A DNA stretch of 27,151 nt from an uncultured Candidatus Nitrosopelagicus sp. (GCA_937896695.1 CALBOT010000055.1:1-27151); one strand, 5' to 3'; positions 1 through 8,719 are shown, counted from the stretch's first letter. Notes: generated by a model not told the origin, from the sequence alone. A program made the numbers and translations.

Positions 1-856
1 CTTCACGACGATCCTGACGAGATTTATTCGCATCATCTTGATCTTCAGCATCGGTAGTCTCGTAGAAACCTGTAATGATCAAATTACCTCCAGGCTGCGT
101 AGCGAGGCGAACACGTTTTAATACTCCATTAACGGCCAAATCCTGAAGAGGTAGTTTTTCTCTCCATTCCTCAAATTCATTAAAAGGATCTAACATTACC
201 AACTCATTATCATGGAGATAATAGATAGTTCCTTCATTATCGATAAGGGTGCGGGTACTTACCTCCAAGTCCTCACCAATTTCCGAAAACTCCCGACGGG
301 TAACTTCTTTCAAATTCTCATCTAAAAGCAATAAAGTTTGCTCGGTCACATTACGATCATCGTAATAGGTAGCAGTGTTTACCACAACATTCTTGCGATT
401 CTCACTGATTTTCACCTGATAGTAACCTTTTTCCCGACTGCGGTCATAAGGCTTTTCCATAATAAGCATTTGATCCTCGATTCTTCCTTTTTCGGGATCG
501 ATGATATAGGCCACCAGCTTAAACATATCGTCCTTGTAATAATCCAATTCCATAAAGAGAACCAGCTTATCACCTACAAATCCAATTCTTTCAATGCTTT
601 CGCGAACCTTACTTAGTTCTGGAATTTCAACGAAGAAATCCTTTTTAAGGTTAAGCTTCTTTTTATCATAGATCTTAATCAAGATATCAGGTGAATAGTA
701 ATTGATTGCATAAATCTGACGATCATCCTCAAAACGAACATCAGGGCCGAAACCTCTGGATTCAATTTCAAAAGGTCGACCGTAATCTACTTTTTGGGCA
801 TAGATAAAAGTCGATAGCAGAGTAAAGGCTATTAGCCAAAGCTTAGTAAGCTTCAT
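1..856 (-). CDS. Secreted Bacteroidetes-type protein of unknown function (3' end cut by window edge)
   Basis: The reading frame is open from the ATG at 856 to the window edge, giving about 285 residues. The N-terminus MKLTKLWLIAFTLLSTFIYA followed by QK is a typical signal peptide (basic start, hydrophobic core, small residues before the cut), so the product is probably exported. The rest has alternating short beta-like stretches with many Asp, Tyr and Lys residues (for example LVLFMELDYYKDDMF and LLLLDENLKEV), like the beta-propeller-type secreted proteins common in Bacteroidetes. I do not recognise a named family. GC content and codon use are higher than in the archaeal genes from 1,700 onward. 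It lies 21 bases downstream of the next ORF on the same strand, so the two could be one operon. This part of the window is probably not from the archaeon. Confidence 0.72.
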   Translation of the reverse strand, partial: MKLTKLWLIAFTLLSTFIYAQKVDYGRPFEIESRGFGPDVRFEDDRQIYAINYYSPDILIKIYDKKKLNLKKDFFVEIPELSKVRESIERIGFVGDKLVLFMELDYYKDDMFKLVAYIIDPEKGRIEDQMLIMEKPYDRSREKGYYQVKISENRKNVVVNTATYYDDRNVTEQTLLLLDENLKEVTRREFSEIGEDLEVSTRTLIDNEGTIYYLHDNELVMLDPFNEFEEWREKLPLQDLAVNGVLKRVRLATQPGGNLIITGFYETTDAEDQDDANKSRQDRRE

Positions 857-877
857 ATATAAGGGATTGTTGATTGA

Positions 878-2065
878 TTAATTTGCAATGATTTTCAGGT
901 CGGTTTTGGTTTGTTTTTCCAAATCACCCATACTTAAGTTACGACCCACTGTTTCGTAGCGCTGATAAACGATCTTTCCTCGCTTCAAATCAAAGAGACC
1001 GAAATAATAACTATCCCAATCATCTTTATCCACCACGCCTACAATGCGGCATACATAGCGGGTATCAGCCGGTAATCTTTCACGGATATCTATGGATACG
1101 GGCATTAAACCAAATTGGTGATAGATCCTTGCCTCATATACCCATTCCTCTAATTGGCAGAATTCATTGTAAGAATCCAAATCTGAAGGATTCATATGTT
1201 CAGTGTAAAGCAATTCTGCGTTGATGCCTGCTTCACTTATCCAATTTGGCAAACTTTCTTTATAGGCTCTCTCCTGCTCCAATCCCTCCAAACGTTCATC
1301 TAGGTCATCCTCCTCAATATTTATAACTTTTATCACCGGGTCCAGAACCACTAAATTTTTCACATTTAAATTACTTCCAAATTCTTCCAGACGTTCCCAT
1401 TGCTTTTCCTTCCGCTCTTCTCTGGCCTCAACGGTCAACATTTTTTCAGCTTTTATGCTATCTCGAAAAGCCTCATGCTTATGCATTTCAGTAGCCAACC
1501 AGCCTTTATCCACATCCTCCTTAATCAGGTATCGATAGAAACCTTTATAATGACTTTGTTGGGCCCGGATATAAGCCCTGGGTGATCTAAACTCAGATTC
1601 CGTTTGATTAAAAGCGGGCAAAGAATTACCGTCCACTTTAAAATCTTCGGCACTCTCATCACAATACACCAATAGATACTTGGCTAACTGACTGGAATAA
1701 CGCTTCACAATCGGTAGACATGAATCAATAATTCTAAGCATTTCAGAACGAATAACGTTTTTGTCAATTGTAATCCAGATTCTTTTTGATGATATTGCAA
1801 ATGCAATTGTTTGCACTTTAGTTCTTTCTTCCCATACAAATTCTGTATCTCCTAACTGTTCATCAAATTGTTCCTCAAGTTCTGTTTTGATAGCAATTTG
1901 TGCAAATTGATACTGTGTCTTTTTTTGATCTAATAATGGGTCCAAATCCTCTCTTCTATAATATGAAAGAAGTTCTCCAGTTTTGCCAACCACTCCAATA
2001 AATCTAATGTATGGGCTAATTTTTGATATTAAATCTGCAATTTCATAATCTTCGTTTTCAGTCAT
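878..2065 (-). CDS. Chimeric ORF: thaumarchaeal small-protein start fused to a Bacteroidetes-type C-terminal part
   Basis: This 395-residue frame looks like two unrelated proteins joined. Residues 1 to about 123 (ending near SCLPIVKRYS) have the style of short thaumarchaeal proteins of the DUF6659 type: a start around ISPYIRFIGVVGKTGELLS, then an acidic linker and a segment near QTIAFAISSKRIWITID. Its DNA is AT-rich, and a TATA-like AAAATATT lies about 26 bases before the ATG. From about residue 125 on, base composition and style change to match the Bacteroidetes gene at 1-856: Trp- and Glu-rich, with EEWVYEARIYHQFGL and a C-terminal VCRIVGVVDKDDW stretch. No known family was recognised for this part. 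The upstream half of the Bacteroidetes gene and the 3' end of the archaeal gene are both missing, which is what an artificial join would give. A true fusion gene is unlikely. Confidence 0.7.
   Translation of the reverse strand: MTENEDYEIADLISKISPYIRFIGVVGKTGELLSYYRREDLDPLLDQKKTQYQFAQIAIKTELEEQFDEQLGDTEFVWEERTKVQTIAFAISSKRIWITIDKNVIRSEMLRIIDSCLPIVKRYSSQLAKYLLVYCDESAEDFKVDGNSLPAFNQTESEFRSPRAYIRAQQSHYKGFYRYLIKEDVDKGWLATEMHKHEAFRDSIKAEKMLTVEAREERKEKQWERLEEFGSNLNVKNLVVLDPVIKVINIEEDDLDERLEGLEQERAYKESLPNWISEAGINAELLYTEHMNPSDLDSYNEFCQLEEWVYEARIYHQFGLMPVSIDIRERLPADTRYVCRIVGVVDKDDWDSYYFGLFDLKRGKIVYQRYETVGRNLSMGDLEKQTKTDLKIIAN
1660..1705. other. Probable chimeric junction, Bacteroidetes DNA to thaumarchaeal DNA
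   Basis: Left of this zone, genes have a Bacteroidetes signal-peptide gene and mid-range GC. Right of it, every gene is AT-rich and thaumarchaeal. The change falls inside one open frame, just after the codons for SCLPIVKRYS. The exact base cannot be fixed by eye. No insertion sequence, tRNA, att-like repeat or integrase is present that would explain a natural insertion. Confidence 0.65.
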
Positions 2066-2086
2066 TTATGTAATTGCTCATTTTCG

Positions 2087-2094
2087 AATATTTT
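2087..2094 (-). promoter_or_regulatory. TATA-like element for the gene starting at 2065
   Basis: On the minus strand this reads AAAATATT inside CTAAAATATTCG. Its centre is about 26 bases before the ATG at 2065, the distance expected between an archaeal TATA box and the transcription start. A leaderless mRNA is inferred. Confidence 0.45.
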
Positions 2095-2116
2095 AGTGAT
2101 CTCTAATTCCATTTTT

Positions 2117-2123
2117 TTATATA
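2117..2123 (+). promoter_or_regulatory. TATA box placing a TTG start at 2146
   Basis: TTTTTATATAC is a good archaeal TATA match, and its centre lies about 26 bases before the TTG at 2146. In that frame a stop codon at 2128 excludes any earlier start, and the next ATG is about 40 codons later. The spacing therefore supports a leaderless TTG start. Confidence 0.55.
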
Positions 2124-2145
2124 CAGTTGAGGATCTCGTTATCTA

Positions 2146-2811
2146 TTGGATCTTTGGGATTTTCTTCCATTCTTTTCTTCAGAAGTTGGTTATCTCGGTT
2201 TAGCTTTGGTTAGTTTTTTCGGATCGTTAATTCCATTTGTTCCTATTCCATCATTCATTTTATTAATCACAATGTCTGTTGGTGATCAATTTAATCTCCA
2301 TATACTTGCATTAATTGCTGCCATTACTGCTACTGTGGCAAAACAAATTATTTTTGCCATTAGTTACGGTGGACGACGAATTATCTCAGAAAAAACAAAA
2401 CAAAGAATGAAACCTTTTCAAAAATTGGTAAAAAAATATGGTGCTGGTGCTGCCTTTTTTGCTGCTGCAACTCCTATTCCTGACGACTTGGTATATGTAC
2501 CTCTAGGTTTGGCAAAATACAATCCTCTTAGATTTTTTATTGCAACTTTAACTGGAAAAATTGTTCTATGTTATGTGATTGTAATATTATCTCATTATCT
2601 TAGTGGCCCTGTGGTTGATCCTATTTTTGAAATGTTTGGAATTTCCGAACCTGAAGATTTGGAAGATCCTACTCCGATAATTCTAGGTATTGTTATTTTT
2701 GGTGTTGCTATGACTAGTGTTGTAGTACTATTATTACGAATGGATTGGAATCGTATACTTGGAAGTATCTTGCCTTGGACTATAGAAGACGATGATGAAA
2801 ATCAAAAATAA
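2146..2811 (+). CDS. DedA/SNARE-associated (VTT-domain) integral membrane protein
   Basis: This 221-residue protein has the hydrophobic pattern of the DedA/VTT family: membrane segments near residues 15-45 (GLALVSFFGSLIPFVPIPSF) and 50-72, then a central loop with FFAAATPIPDDLVYVPLG. That loop carries the Pro-, Asp- and Gly-rich reentrant signature, followed by helices near 130-150 and 177-200 and an acidic C-terminus. Family members are membrane proteins linked to lipid flipping and proton-dependent membrane homeostasis; the substrate here is unknown. The start is TTG, supported by the TATA box at 2117 and by an in-frame stop just upstream. The gene ends inside the 3' end of the convergent DNA glycosylase gene (10-base overlap). 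The family assignment is fairly sure; the role is not. Confidence 0.8.
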   Translation: MDLWDFLPFFSSEVGYLGLALVSFFGSLIPFVPIPSFILLITMSVGDQFNLHILALIAAITATVAKQIIFAISYGGRRIISEKTKQRMKPFQKLVKKYGAGAAFFAAATPIPDDLVYVPLGLAKYNPLRFFIATLTGKIVLCYVIVILSHYLSGPVVDPIFEMFGISEPEDLEDPTPIILGIVIFGVAMTSVVVLLLRMDWNRILGSILPWTIEDDDENQK

Positions 2812-3368
2812 TCTTTTGGATTTATACTAAAATTCCACTCTTTTTCTTTTGCTTTTGAAATTCCAATCCGTGGTGATTTTTTAATTTTTTTTATTGTTAT
2901 CCCTTCATTAATGTAAATTGAAGAATTTTTTGTTACATCTATGTTATTTTCTTTCATTGAAATGTCCATGGCCATTGTTATTTTTGCCGGACCATTAGTA
3001 ATCTTGTTCAAATCATCAATCCCTCTGTTTTTGACCATTGTTTTAATACCTTCTTGAGGAAAAATTCCTCGAATTAATACAGCTCCTGCATTCTGTCTTT
3101 TGCTTTTTGCTACGACGTTTAGCATAAAGTACATTCCATAAGTGAAATAAACATAAGACATGCCAACGGGACCAAACATCACCTTATTTCGTTCTGTCAT
3201 TTTTGTTGATGCATGACTTGCAAGGTCATCTTTTCCTCTATATGCCTCTGTTTCTGTAATAATTCCTGATAATTTCTTACCTCTGATTTTCCTAGTTAGT
3301 GTTTTTCCAATGAGTTGTTTTGCTACTGTTACAGTTTCTCGTTCATAAAATTTTTTGCCTAAAATCAT
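2802..3368 (-). CDS. 3-methyladenine DNA glycosylase (AAG/MPG family)
   Basis: This 188-residue protein matches the AAG/MPG family, which removes alkylated and deaminated purines from DNA to start base-excision repair. Visible signatures are FYERETVTVAKQLIGKTL near the start, ITETEAYRGKDDLASHA with the catalytic Glu in ETEAY, FGPVGMSYVYFTYGMYFMLN in the middle, and the NGPAKITMAM segment. The length is normal for the family. The start ATG lies in a 4-base ATGA overlap with the stop of the GTPase gene upstream, so the two are probably translated together. The 3' end overlaps the convergent DedA gene. The functional call is firm from motifs; substrate range cannot be read from sequence. Confidence 0.93.
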   Translation of the reverse strand: MILGKKFYERETVTVAKQLIGKTLTRKIRGKKLSGIITETEAYRGKDDLASHASTKMTERNKVMFGPVGMSYVYFTYGMYFMLNVVAKSKRQNAGAVLIRGIFPQEGIKTMVKNRGIDDLNKITNGPAKITMAMDISMKENNIDVTKNSSIYINEGITIKKIKKSPRIGISKAKEKEWNFSINPKDYF

Positions 3369-4468
3369 TTTCTTTTAATTATTGTAAGAACATCCTCATC
3401 AATTAAAACATGGTTTAGTCCTACTCTTTGACCTCCAAATTTTACACTTTTACCCCAAACCAAACCAAATCTAAATTCTTTTTTCAAATTTCTATGAAGT
3501 TTATTACAAACATCTGTTACAGTATTTCCTTTTCTCACAATAAGAGGTTCTTTAAAATCAGTTTCACCACCCTTTGGTCTAAGATAAATTCTGATAAATT
3601 CTAACTCATTGTAAATTCTTTCTTTTAATTCATTGATATTTTTATTTGAATCTGCAGATGTAGGTATGAAATCAGTTTTTAGCTTCTTAGATACATCTTT
3701 CACAAATTTTTCATCTACTAGATCAATTTTATTTAAAATTGTAATTGCTTTTGCATATGTCTTATTTCCATTAATGAAATCTACTAGTTGTTCTGATTCT
3801 ATATCTTCTCTGATGACAACTCTTGCACTTGTATATCCATACACATTAAGAATCTCTTTTAGTAATTTTTCAGACATTTTTTTTAATTTTACCTGCTGTG
3901 CCACTGCAATGCCTCCAGTAGTTGATTTTTCAATAACAATATTTGGCGGTGACTGGTTTAATCTAATTCCTATGTTTCCTAATTCAGTTATCAATACCTC
4001 TTCGTGATAGGGCTGAAATACATCTAAAACCAATAATACTATGTCTGCACTTCTTGCAACAGAAAGAATTCTTTTCCCTAGTCCTTTTCCAGTTGATGCT
4101 CCTTTGATAATTCCCGGTAAGTCTAGAACCTGAATTCTTGCTCCTCTGTAATTCATTACTCCTGGCACAACTGTTAGTGTAGTAAACTGAAATGCACCTA
4201 CTGCTGATTTTGAACCTGTTAATCTATTCAGTAATGTGGATTTGCCCACACTTGGCAATCCAATAAAAACAACTGTTGCATCTCCTGTCCTTTTTACATC
4301 AAACCCATCTTGTTTTTTTGCACTTTTTTTGACTTGTTCTGCTTCTTGTTCTCTTTTTAATTTTGCAATTTTTGCTTTTAATAATCCGATGTGGTGTTCT
4401 GTTGCTTTGTTTAATTGTGTCCTGTGTATTTCATCTTGAATTGCTTTAATCTTCTCTGGAATTCCCAT
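3365..4468 (-). CDS. DRG/Obg-family GTP-binding protein with C-terminal TGS domain
   Basis: This 367-residue GTPase begins with a helical, Lys-rich segment (residues 1-60), as in eukaryotic and archaeal DRG proteins. The G domain follows: G1 GLPSVGKSTLL at 70-80, a switch region GAFQFTTLTVVPGVM, G3 DLPGIIKGAS at 116-125 and G4 NKID near 247. The last 75 residues form a TGS domain (around PKGGETDFKEPLIVRKG and VWGKSVKFGGQRVGL). DRG GTPases associate with ribosomes and are linked to translation control. The gene begins at ATG 4468 and is the first gene of a two-gene unit with the DNA glycosylase. Family assignment is very sure; the link to DNA repair is only by position. Confidence 0.92.
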   Translation of the reverse strand: MGIPEKIKAIQDEIHRTQLNKATEHHIGLLKAKIAKLKREQEAEQVKKSAKKQDGFDVKRTGDATVVFIGLPSVGKSTLLNRLTGSKSAVGAFQFTTLTVVPGVMNYRGARIQVLDLPGIIKGASTGKGLGKRILSVARSADIVLLVLDVFQPYHEEVLITELGNIGIRLNQSPPNIVIEKSTTGGIAVAQQVKLKKMSEKLLKEILNVYGYTSARVVIREDIESEQLVDFINGNKTYAKAITILNKIDLVDEKFVKDVSKKLKTDFIPTSADSNKNINELKERIYNELEFIRIYLRPKGGETDFKEPLIVRKGNTVTDVCNKLHRNLKKEFRFGLVWGKSVKFGGQRVGLNHVLIDEDVLTIIKRK

Positions 4469-4552
4469 TGATGTTCAATTTATTAAAAAATTAACTCAAT
4501 ATCAAAGGTTTCTAACGCTTTACTCATTAATGGTATCAGAAATGTAAAAACA

Positions 4553-5248
4553 TTGTCAAAAAAAGTTCTTGCAGTAGATATTGATGGAACTATTACGTTA
4601 AACGGCTTTGGAAAAATACACCTACAAGCGTTAGAAAAATTGAGAAATCTAAAAAATGATGGACATCATGTAATTTTTGTTACAGGCCGTTCTTCTGTTG
4701 AAGCATACCTTCTATCAATTTTTGGTGGATTGACATTGCTTGGAGTAGGCGAAAATGGTGGTTGTATAACACATGGTGAAATTATGACACATAAAATGAT
4801 TGGAGATAAAACTGAATGCCAAAACGCATTTTCTTACCTAAAAAAAACATTAGACGAAACAGTCGAAGAAAAACCTGTATTTCCTAGGCTCACTGAAATT
4901 GTGTTAGACAGAACTTTTGATATAAAAAATGCACAAACTATTCTAAATGAAGAAGGATTTGATGTAGGTCTATTTGATAGTGGCTACGCTTATCATATCA
5001 ATTCCAGAGGTGTCGATAAAGGATCTGGTTTGATAAAAGCACTTGAAATGTTAAATGCAGATTTGGAAGATACTATTGCGTTAGGTGACAGCGAAACTGA
5101 TGTGCCTATGTTTAAAACTGTCAAAAACAATATTGCTGTAAATAATTCTATATCTGAATTGAAAGAAATAGCTAAAATTGTCACTACAAAAAATTCAGGT
5201 GAAGGTCTATTGGAAGGCTTATCAATGATATCTGATCAATTTCTATAG
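4553..5248 (+). CDS. Phosphoglycolate phosphatase, archaeal HAD type
   Basis: This 231-residue HAD-family hydrolase has the archaeal phosphoglycolate phosphatase layout. Motif I is DIDGTIT with nucleophile D9 and D11, motif II is FVTGRS (42-47), a cap domain spans about 80-150, Lys is K156 in DKGSG, and motif III is GDSETDVPMF with D179 and D183. The enzyme removes phosphate from 2-phosphoglycolate; in an organism without RuBisCO, that substrate would more likely come from DNA repair or side reactions. The start appears to be TTG at 4553, since the hydrophobic strand KKVLAVDIDG begins right after it and no in-frame ATG lies nearby. It ends 3 bases before argS, so co-transcription is likely. 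Confidence 0.85.
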   Translation: MSKKVLAVDIDGTITLNGFGKIHLQALEKLRNLKNDGHHVIFVTGRSSVEAYLLSIFGGLTLLGVGENGGCITHGEIMTHKMIGDKTECQNAFSYLKKTLDETVEEKPVFPRLTEIVLDRTFDIKNAQTILNEEGFDVGLFDSGYAYHINSRGVDKGSGLIKALEMLNADLEDTIALGDSETDVPMFKTVKNNIAVNNSISELKEIAKIVTTKNSGEGLLEGLSMISDQFL

Positions 5249-5251
5249 TAA

Positions 5252-7138
5252 ATGGTATTTTTAGAAATTCTTGAAAATATACGAAAAGAAACATCCAAAA
5301 TATTGGACTCTCAAAAGTATGATCCTGTTTCATTTTCTGTTGAATCTGCAAAACCTGGGTTTGGTGACATTACATGCAATGTCTCATTTTTACTCTCAAA
5401 ACAGCTCAAAAAAAGCCCTCAGGAAATATCTAAAGAGATATCCCACCTTTACGACTTTGATAATATTCCACAAATCAAAAACGTTGAATCACATCCTAGT
5501 GGATATTTGAATTTCAATATTGATTATACACAATTTTCTAAATTGGTAATCAATTCTTCCCTAAAAGAAAATTATGGTTCACTTGATATTGGTCATAATG
5601 AAAAAATTGTTGTAGAACATACATCTGTAAATCCAAACAAAGCTTTGCACGTTGGGCATATACGAAATGTAATTTTAGGTGATATCATTTCTAAAATTCT
5701 TCGAAAAGGAAATTTTGATGTAAAGATCCTAAATTATGTTGATGATTCTGGTTTACAGGTTGCTGATATCATAATTGGGTTCACTGAACTTGGATTCTCA
5801 CAAGAACCATCTGAAAATCAAAAATTTGATCATTATTGCGGTGATACTGTGTATGTTAAAACCACTGAAAAATATGAAACTGATAAAAAATTAGAAGAAA
5901 AGCGACATGAAATTCTAAAACAAATTGAAGATAATTCTAGCAATGTTTCGAAAATGGCACAAACAATTACCCGAAAAGTATTGAATGAACAACTAAAAAC
6001 TGTCTGGAATTTGGGTGTCTTTTATGATTGTCTTAACTTTGAATCTCAAATTATACATTCAAAACTATGGGAGAAAATATTTGAAAAATTAAAATCTGAA
6101 AACCAAATAAAATATGAAGAAGCAGGCGATAATGCTGGATGTTGGGTTATTCCTGCAGAAGGAGAGGATGATAAAATTCTAGTTCGTAGTAACGGAGTTG
6201 CAACATACATTGCAAAAGATATTCCATATGCTGCTTGGAAATTGGGATTAGTTGAAGATCCGTTTTCTTACAAAATTCACTCAACACAAAAAAATGATCA
6301 AACACTTTATGAAACAACTTTGGATGAAATTCCTGATCATGATGGCAATAAACTAAATCTGTCTGGTAACAAAGTGATTACTGTAATTGATAATAGACAA
6401 ATTCGTTTGCAAAAAATAGTATCTGGCTTGATGGCAAAGTTCAAAGAAGAAGGTGCCTATACCCATCTTGGCTATGAATCTGTCACTTTAAGCGCTGATA
6501 CTGTAAAATCATTAGGATTATCTGTTGATGGAGAATCTGCACAAATGTCTGGACGCAAAGGATTGTACGTAAATGCTGATACCGTGCTTGAAACACTCAC
6601 AAAACGTGTCTATGATGAATCAAAAAGTAGAAATGAAAATTTATCTGAATCTGAACTTCAAAATATTGCAAACATTGTTGCAGTTGGAACGATTCGTTAT
6701 GAAATGATAAAACCTGATTTGGATAAAATAATCACATTTGATTTGAAAAACTCACTTCGTCTGGAAGGCGATACCTGTAGTTACATTCAGTACTCATATG
6801 CACGTGCTTCTAGAATTCTTGAAAAAACAGAAACAAAACCAAACTTTGATTCTGGATTTGAATTGTTATCCTCTGAATATGAAAAAAATCTCATTAAAAA
6901 AATTGCAATGTTTGATGTACAGGTAAATGACTCTGTCAACAACTTTTCTCCTAAAGTGATTGCAAAATATTCTTATGAACTGGCAGTTACCTTTTCCTCA
7001 TTTTATGAACATGTCAAAGTATTGAAATCTGAAACTCCTGAATTACTAAATGCCAGATTATGTCTTGTAGTCTCCTTCCAAAAAACTCTCAAATCTTCTT
7101 TAGGTTTGCTTGGTATTGACGCACCTGAAAGAATGTAG
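5252..7138 (+). CDS. argS: Arginyl-tRNA synthetase
   Basis: This 628-residue class I synthetase charges tRNA-Arg. An N-terminal Add-1-type domain fills about residues 1-100. The HIGH signature follows as ALHVGHIRN (HVGH at 133-136), preceded by VEHTSVNPNK, which is typical of ArgRS. The KMSKS equivalent is QMSGRKG near 431-437, the degenerate form seen in archaeal ArgRS. A DALR-type all-helical anticodon domain closes the protein, with SYIQYSYARASRILEK and a final LLGIDAPERM, the classic ArgRS ending. The ATG at 5252 follows the preceding stop by 3 bases (TAG TAA ATG). The stop abuts the stop of the convergent TPR gene with no base between. The identification is firm. Confidence 0.96.
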   Translation: MVFLEILENIRKETSKILDSQKYDPVSFSVESAKPGFGDITCNVSFLLSKQLKKSPQEISKEISHLYDFDNIPQIKNVESHPSGYLNFNIDYTQFSKLVINSSLKENYGSLDIGHNEKIVVEHTSVNPNKALHVGHIRNVILGDIISKILRKGNFDVKILNYVDDSGLQVADIIIGFTELGFSQEPSENQKFDHYCGDTVYVKTTEKYETDKKLEEKRHEILKQIEDNSSNVSKMAQTITRKVLNEQLKTVWNLGVFYDCLNFESQIIHSKLWEKIFEKLKSENQIKYEEAGDNAGCWVIPAEGEDDKILVRSNGVATYIAKDIPYAAWKLGLVEDPFSYKIHSTQKNDQTLYETTLDEIPDHDGNKLNLSGNKVITVIDNRQIRLQKIVSGLMAKFKEEGAYTHLGYESVTLSADTVKSLGLSVDGESAQMSGRKGLYVNADTVLETLTKRVYDESKSRNENLSESELQNIANIVAVGTIRYEMIKPDLDKIITFDLKNSLRLEGDTCSYIQYSYARASRILEKTETKPNFDSGFELLSSEYEKNLIKKIAMFDVQVNDSVNNFSPKVIAKYSYELAVTFSSFYEHVKVLKSETPELLNARLCLVVSFQKTLKSSLGLLGIDAPERM

Positions 7139-7852
7139 TTAGTTTTTCTTCTCACCACTCTTGTATCTTTTTAGTAAGAATGCATGTTGAACTGAATACT
7201 TGTTTTCTTCAGCATCTTTTTTTAGCAATTCTGCATCCTTTAATCTCACTCCTTGTGCAGCTAAAAATGCATCATCTTCTCTTCCTAATTCTTTGAATGC
7301 ATTTGATTTTTCAATTGCGGCTCTAGAAAAATCTGGCATGATTTGTTGTACTGTATCATAATATGGGATAGATTCTTGATATCGTTTTAAATAACTCAAA
7401 GTTACGGCCATGTTCATTAGTGCATCTACGTTTGTTTTGTCCAATTCTAATGTTAAATCATACAATGTTAATGCATCTTCATGATTTCCTGTTTTGTTTA
7501 ATGCGATACCTTTTGTAACTAGCGCATCTACATCTTTATCATTTTTTGATAATAGAATTTCACAACATTCTAACACTTGATCATGTAATTCAAGCTTCTC
7601 TAATGCAAGCATTTTATTTTTTACTGCATGTTCCTCGTTTGGGTCCTTTTCTAATGCTTTATCTGCACATTTGATTGCATCTTCATACGCGCCTACAATA
7701 TAGTACGCTGTACTTAGATTTTGCAATGCAATTGGGTCGTTTGGGTCCTTTTCTAGTAATTTTTGACAAAATTCTATGGCTGCGTCAAACTTTTTTGCAT
7801 CAAATAATTTCTTTAATTCTGTAACCGGATCGAGTAATGGTATATCCTTCAT
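7139..7852 (-). CDS. TPR-repeat protein
   Basis: This 237-residue soluble protein is built of tetratricopeptide repeats of about 34 residues between residues 10 and 190. Examples are FDAAIEFCQKLLEKDPNDP, GAYEDAIKCADKALEKDPNE, GNHEDALTLYDLTLELDKT and KRYQESIPYYDTVQQIMPD. TPRs form a curved helical scaffold for protein-protein contacts; the partner is not known. The C-terminal 40 residues are charged and outside the repeats. A TATA element at 7878-7885 lies about 30 bases before the ATG and also faces the divergent SIMPL gene. Thaumarchaea carry many such proteins, and this one resembles but is distinct from the TPR protein at 25131-25946. Confidence 0.9.
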   Translation of the reverse strand: MKDIPLLDPVTELKKLFDAKKFDAAIEFCQKLLEKDPNDPIALQNLSTAYYIVGAYEDAIKCADKALEKDPNEEHAVKNKMLALEKLELHDQVLECCEILLSKNDKDVDALVTKGIALNKTGNHEDALTLYDLTLELDKTNVDALMNMAVTLSYLKRYQESIPYYDTVQQIMPDFSRAAIEKSNAFKELGREDDAFLAAQGVRLKDAELLKKDAEENKYSVQHAFLLKRYKSGEKKN

Positions 7853-7877
7853 TTACACTCTCTCTGTAATTCGTGAA

Positions 7878-7890
7878 TTTTTATACTATA
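7878..7890. promoter_or_regulatory. Shared divergent TATA element (TPR gene / SIMPL gene)
   Basis: The plus strand reads TTTTTATACTATA and the minus strand TATAGTATAAAAA. The minus-strand TATAAAAA is centred about 30 bases before the ATG at 7852. The plus-strand TTATA is centred about 24 bases before the ATG at 7907. The 54-base gap between the genes holds no second clear TATA box. Confidence 0.5.
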
Positions 7891-7906
7891 TCTTTTGATA
7901 AATTGT

Positions 7907-8719
7907 ATGGATACTCGTATCAACATAGCTGTAATTGTTGGTGTTGTATTTGTTTTAGCCTTTGCTGTAACATTAACTCAATATGAAAATCAAGCAGTAT
8001 CACAAGATACTGAATTTGAAATAAGTAATGAGTTAGTCACTCACTGGATAGAAAAATATGATCCTTCACAAAATACTATCTCAGTTTCAGGTAGTGCAAC
8101 TGCTTCTTCAGAACCAGATACATTAATTGTTGTTCTTGGTGTTGATTCCGAAGCAAAAACTGCAAATGAATCTTTGTCTCAAAATTCTAACTCATTAAAC
8201 GCAGTAATCTCATCATTAACTAATTCTGGAATATCTGAAGACGACATTCAAACATCGAATTTTAGAATCTATCCGTTATATGATTTTTCAGATTCAAAAG
8301 ATAAACAAATTCTAATTGGTTATCGTGTATCCAACATGCTGTCCATACAAACCGATAAGATTGATTCAGCAGGAAACATAATTGATATTGCAGTATCTTC
8401 TGGTGCAAATCGCGTTGATAATGTTTCATTCCAACTTTCAGATGACAAATCACAAAAAATTAGTGATGATTTAATTGCCAATGCCATACTGGATGCAACA
8501 CAAAAAGCAGAAAAGGCACTTGTCCCATTGAAACAACAAATTGTTGGAGTAAAGACTGTAGTTATTCACGACAATGCTATGCCATTTTATAATAGTCCTA
8601 TGCGGGCCTCATTTGATGGAATGACAATGGAGTCTTCAATGAAATCTGCACCAATCATTTCTGGAGATGAAAAAATCAGAACTGATGTAAGTGTGGTTTT
8701 CTATATTGCACAAAAATAA
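7907..8719 (+). CDS. SIMPL-domain (DUF541) exported protein
   Basis: The protein has about 270 residues. It starts with an N-terminal membrane anchor or signal (MDTRINIAVIVGVVFVLAFA) and continues as a SIMPL/DUF541 domain: ISVSGSATASSEPDTLIVVL, a central NSLNAVISSLTNSGISEDDIQT, then IYPLYDF and GYRVSNMLSI, and a C-terminal VSVVFYIAQK. These are the conserved landmarks of the family. SIMPL proteins are usually periplasmic or membrane-attached and of uncertain function; some assemble as rings. I chose ATG 7907 over the TTG at 7895 because a TATA element lies about 24 bases upstream, implying a leaderless transcript. The stop abuts the stop of the convergent RAM-domain gene. Confidence 0.87.
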   Translation: MDTRINIAVIVGVVFVLAFAVTLTQYENQAVSQDTEFEISNELVTHWIEKYDPSQNTISVSGSATASSEPDTLIVVLGVDSEAKTANESLSQNSNSLNAVISSLTNSGISEDDIQTSNFRIYPLYDFSDSKDKQILIGYRVSNMLSIQTDKIDSAGNIIDIAVSSGANRVDNVSFQLSDDKSQKISDDLIANAILDATQKAEKALVPLKQQIVGVKTVVIHDNAMPFYNSPMRASFDGMTMESSMKSAPIISGDEKIRTDVSVVFYIAQK

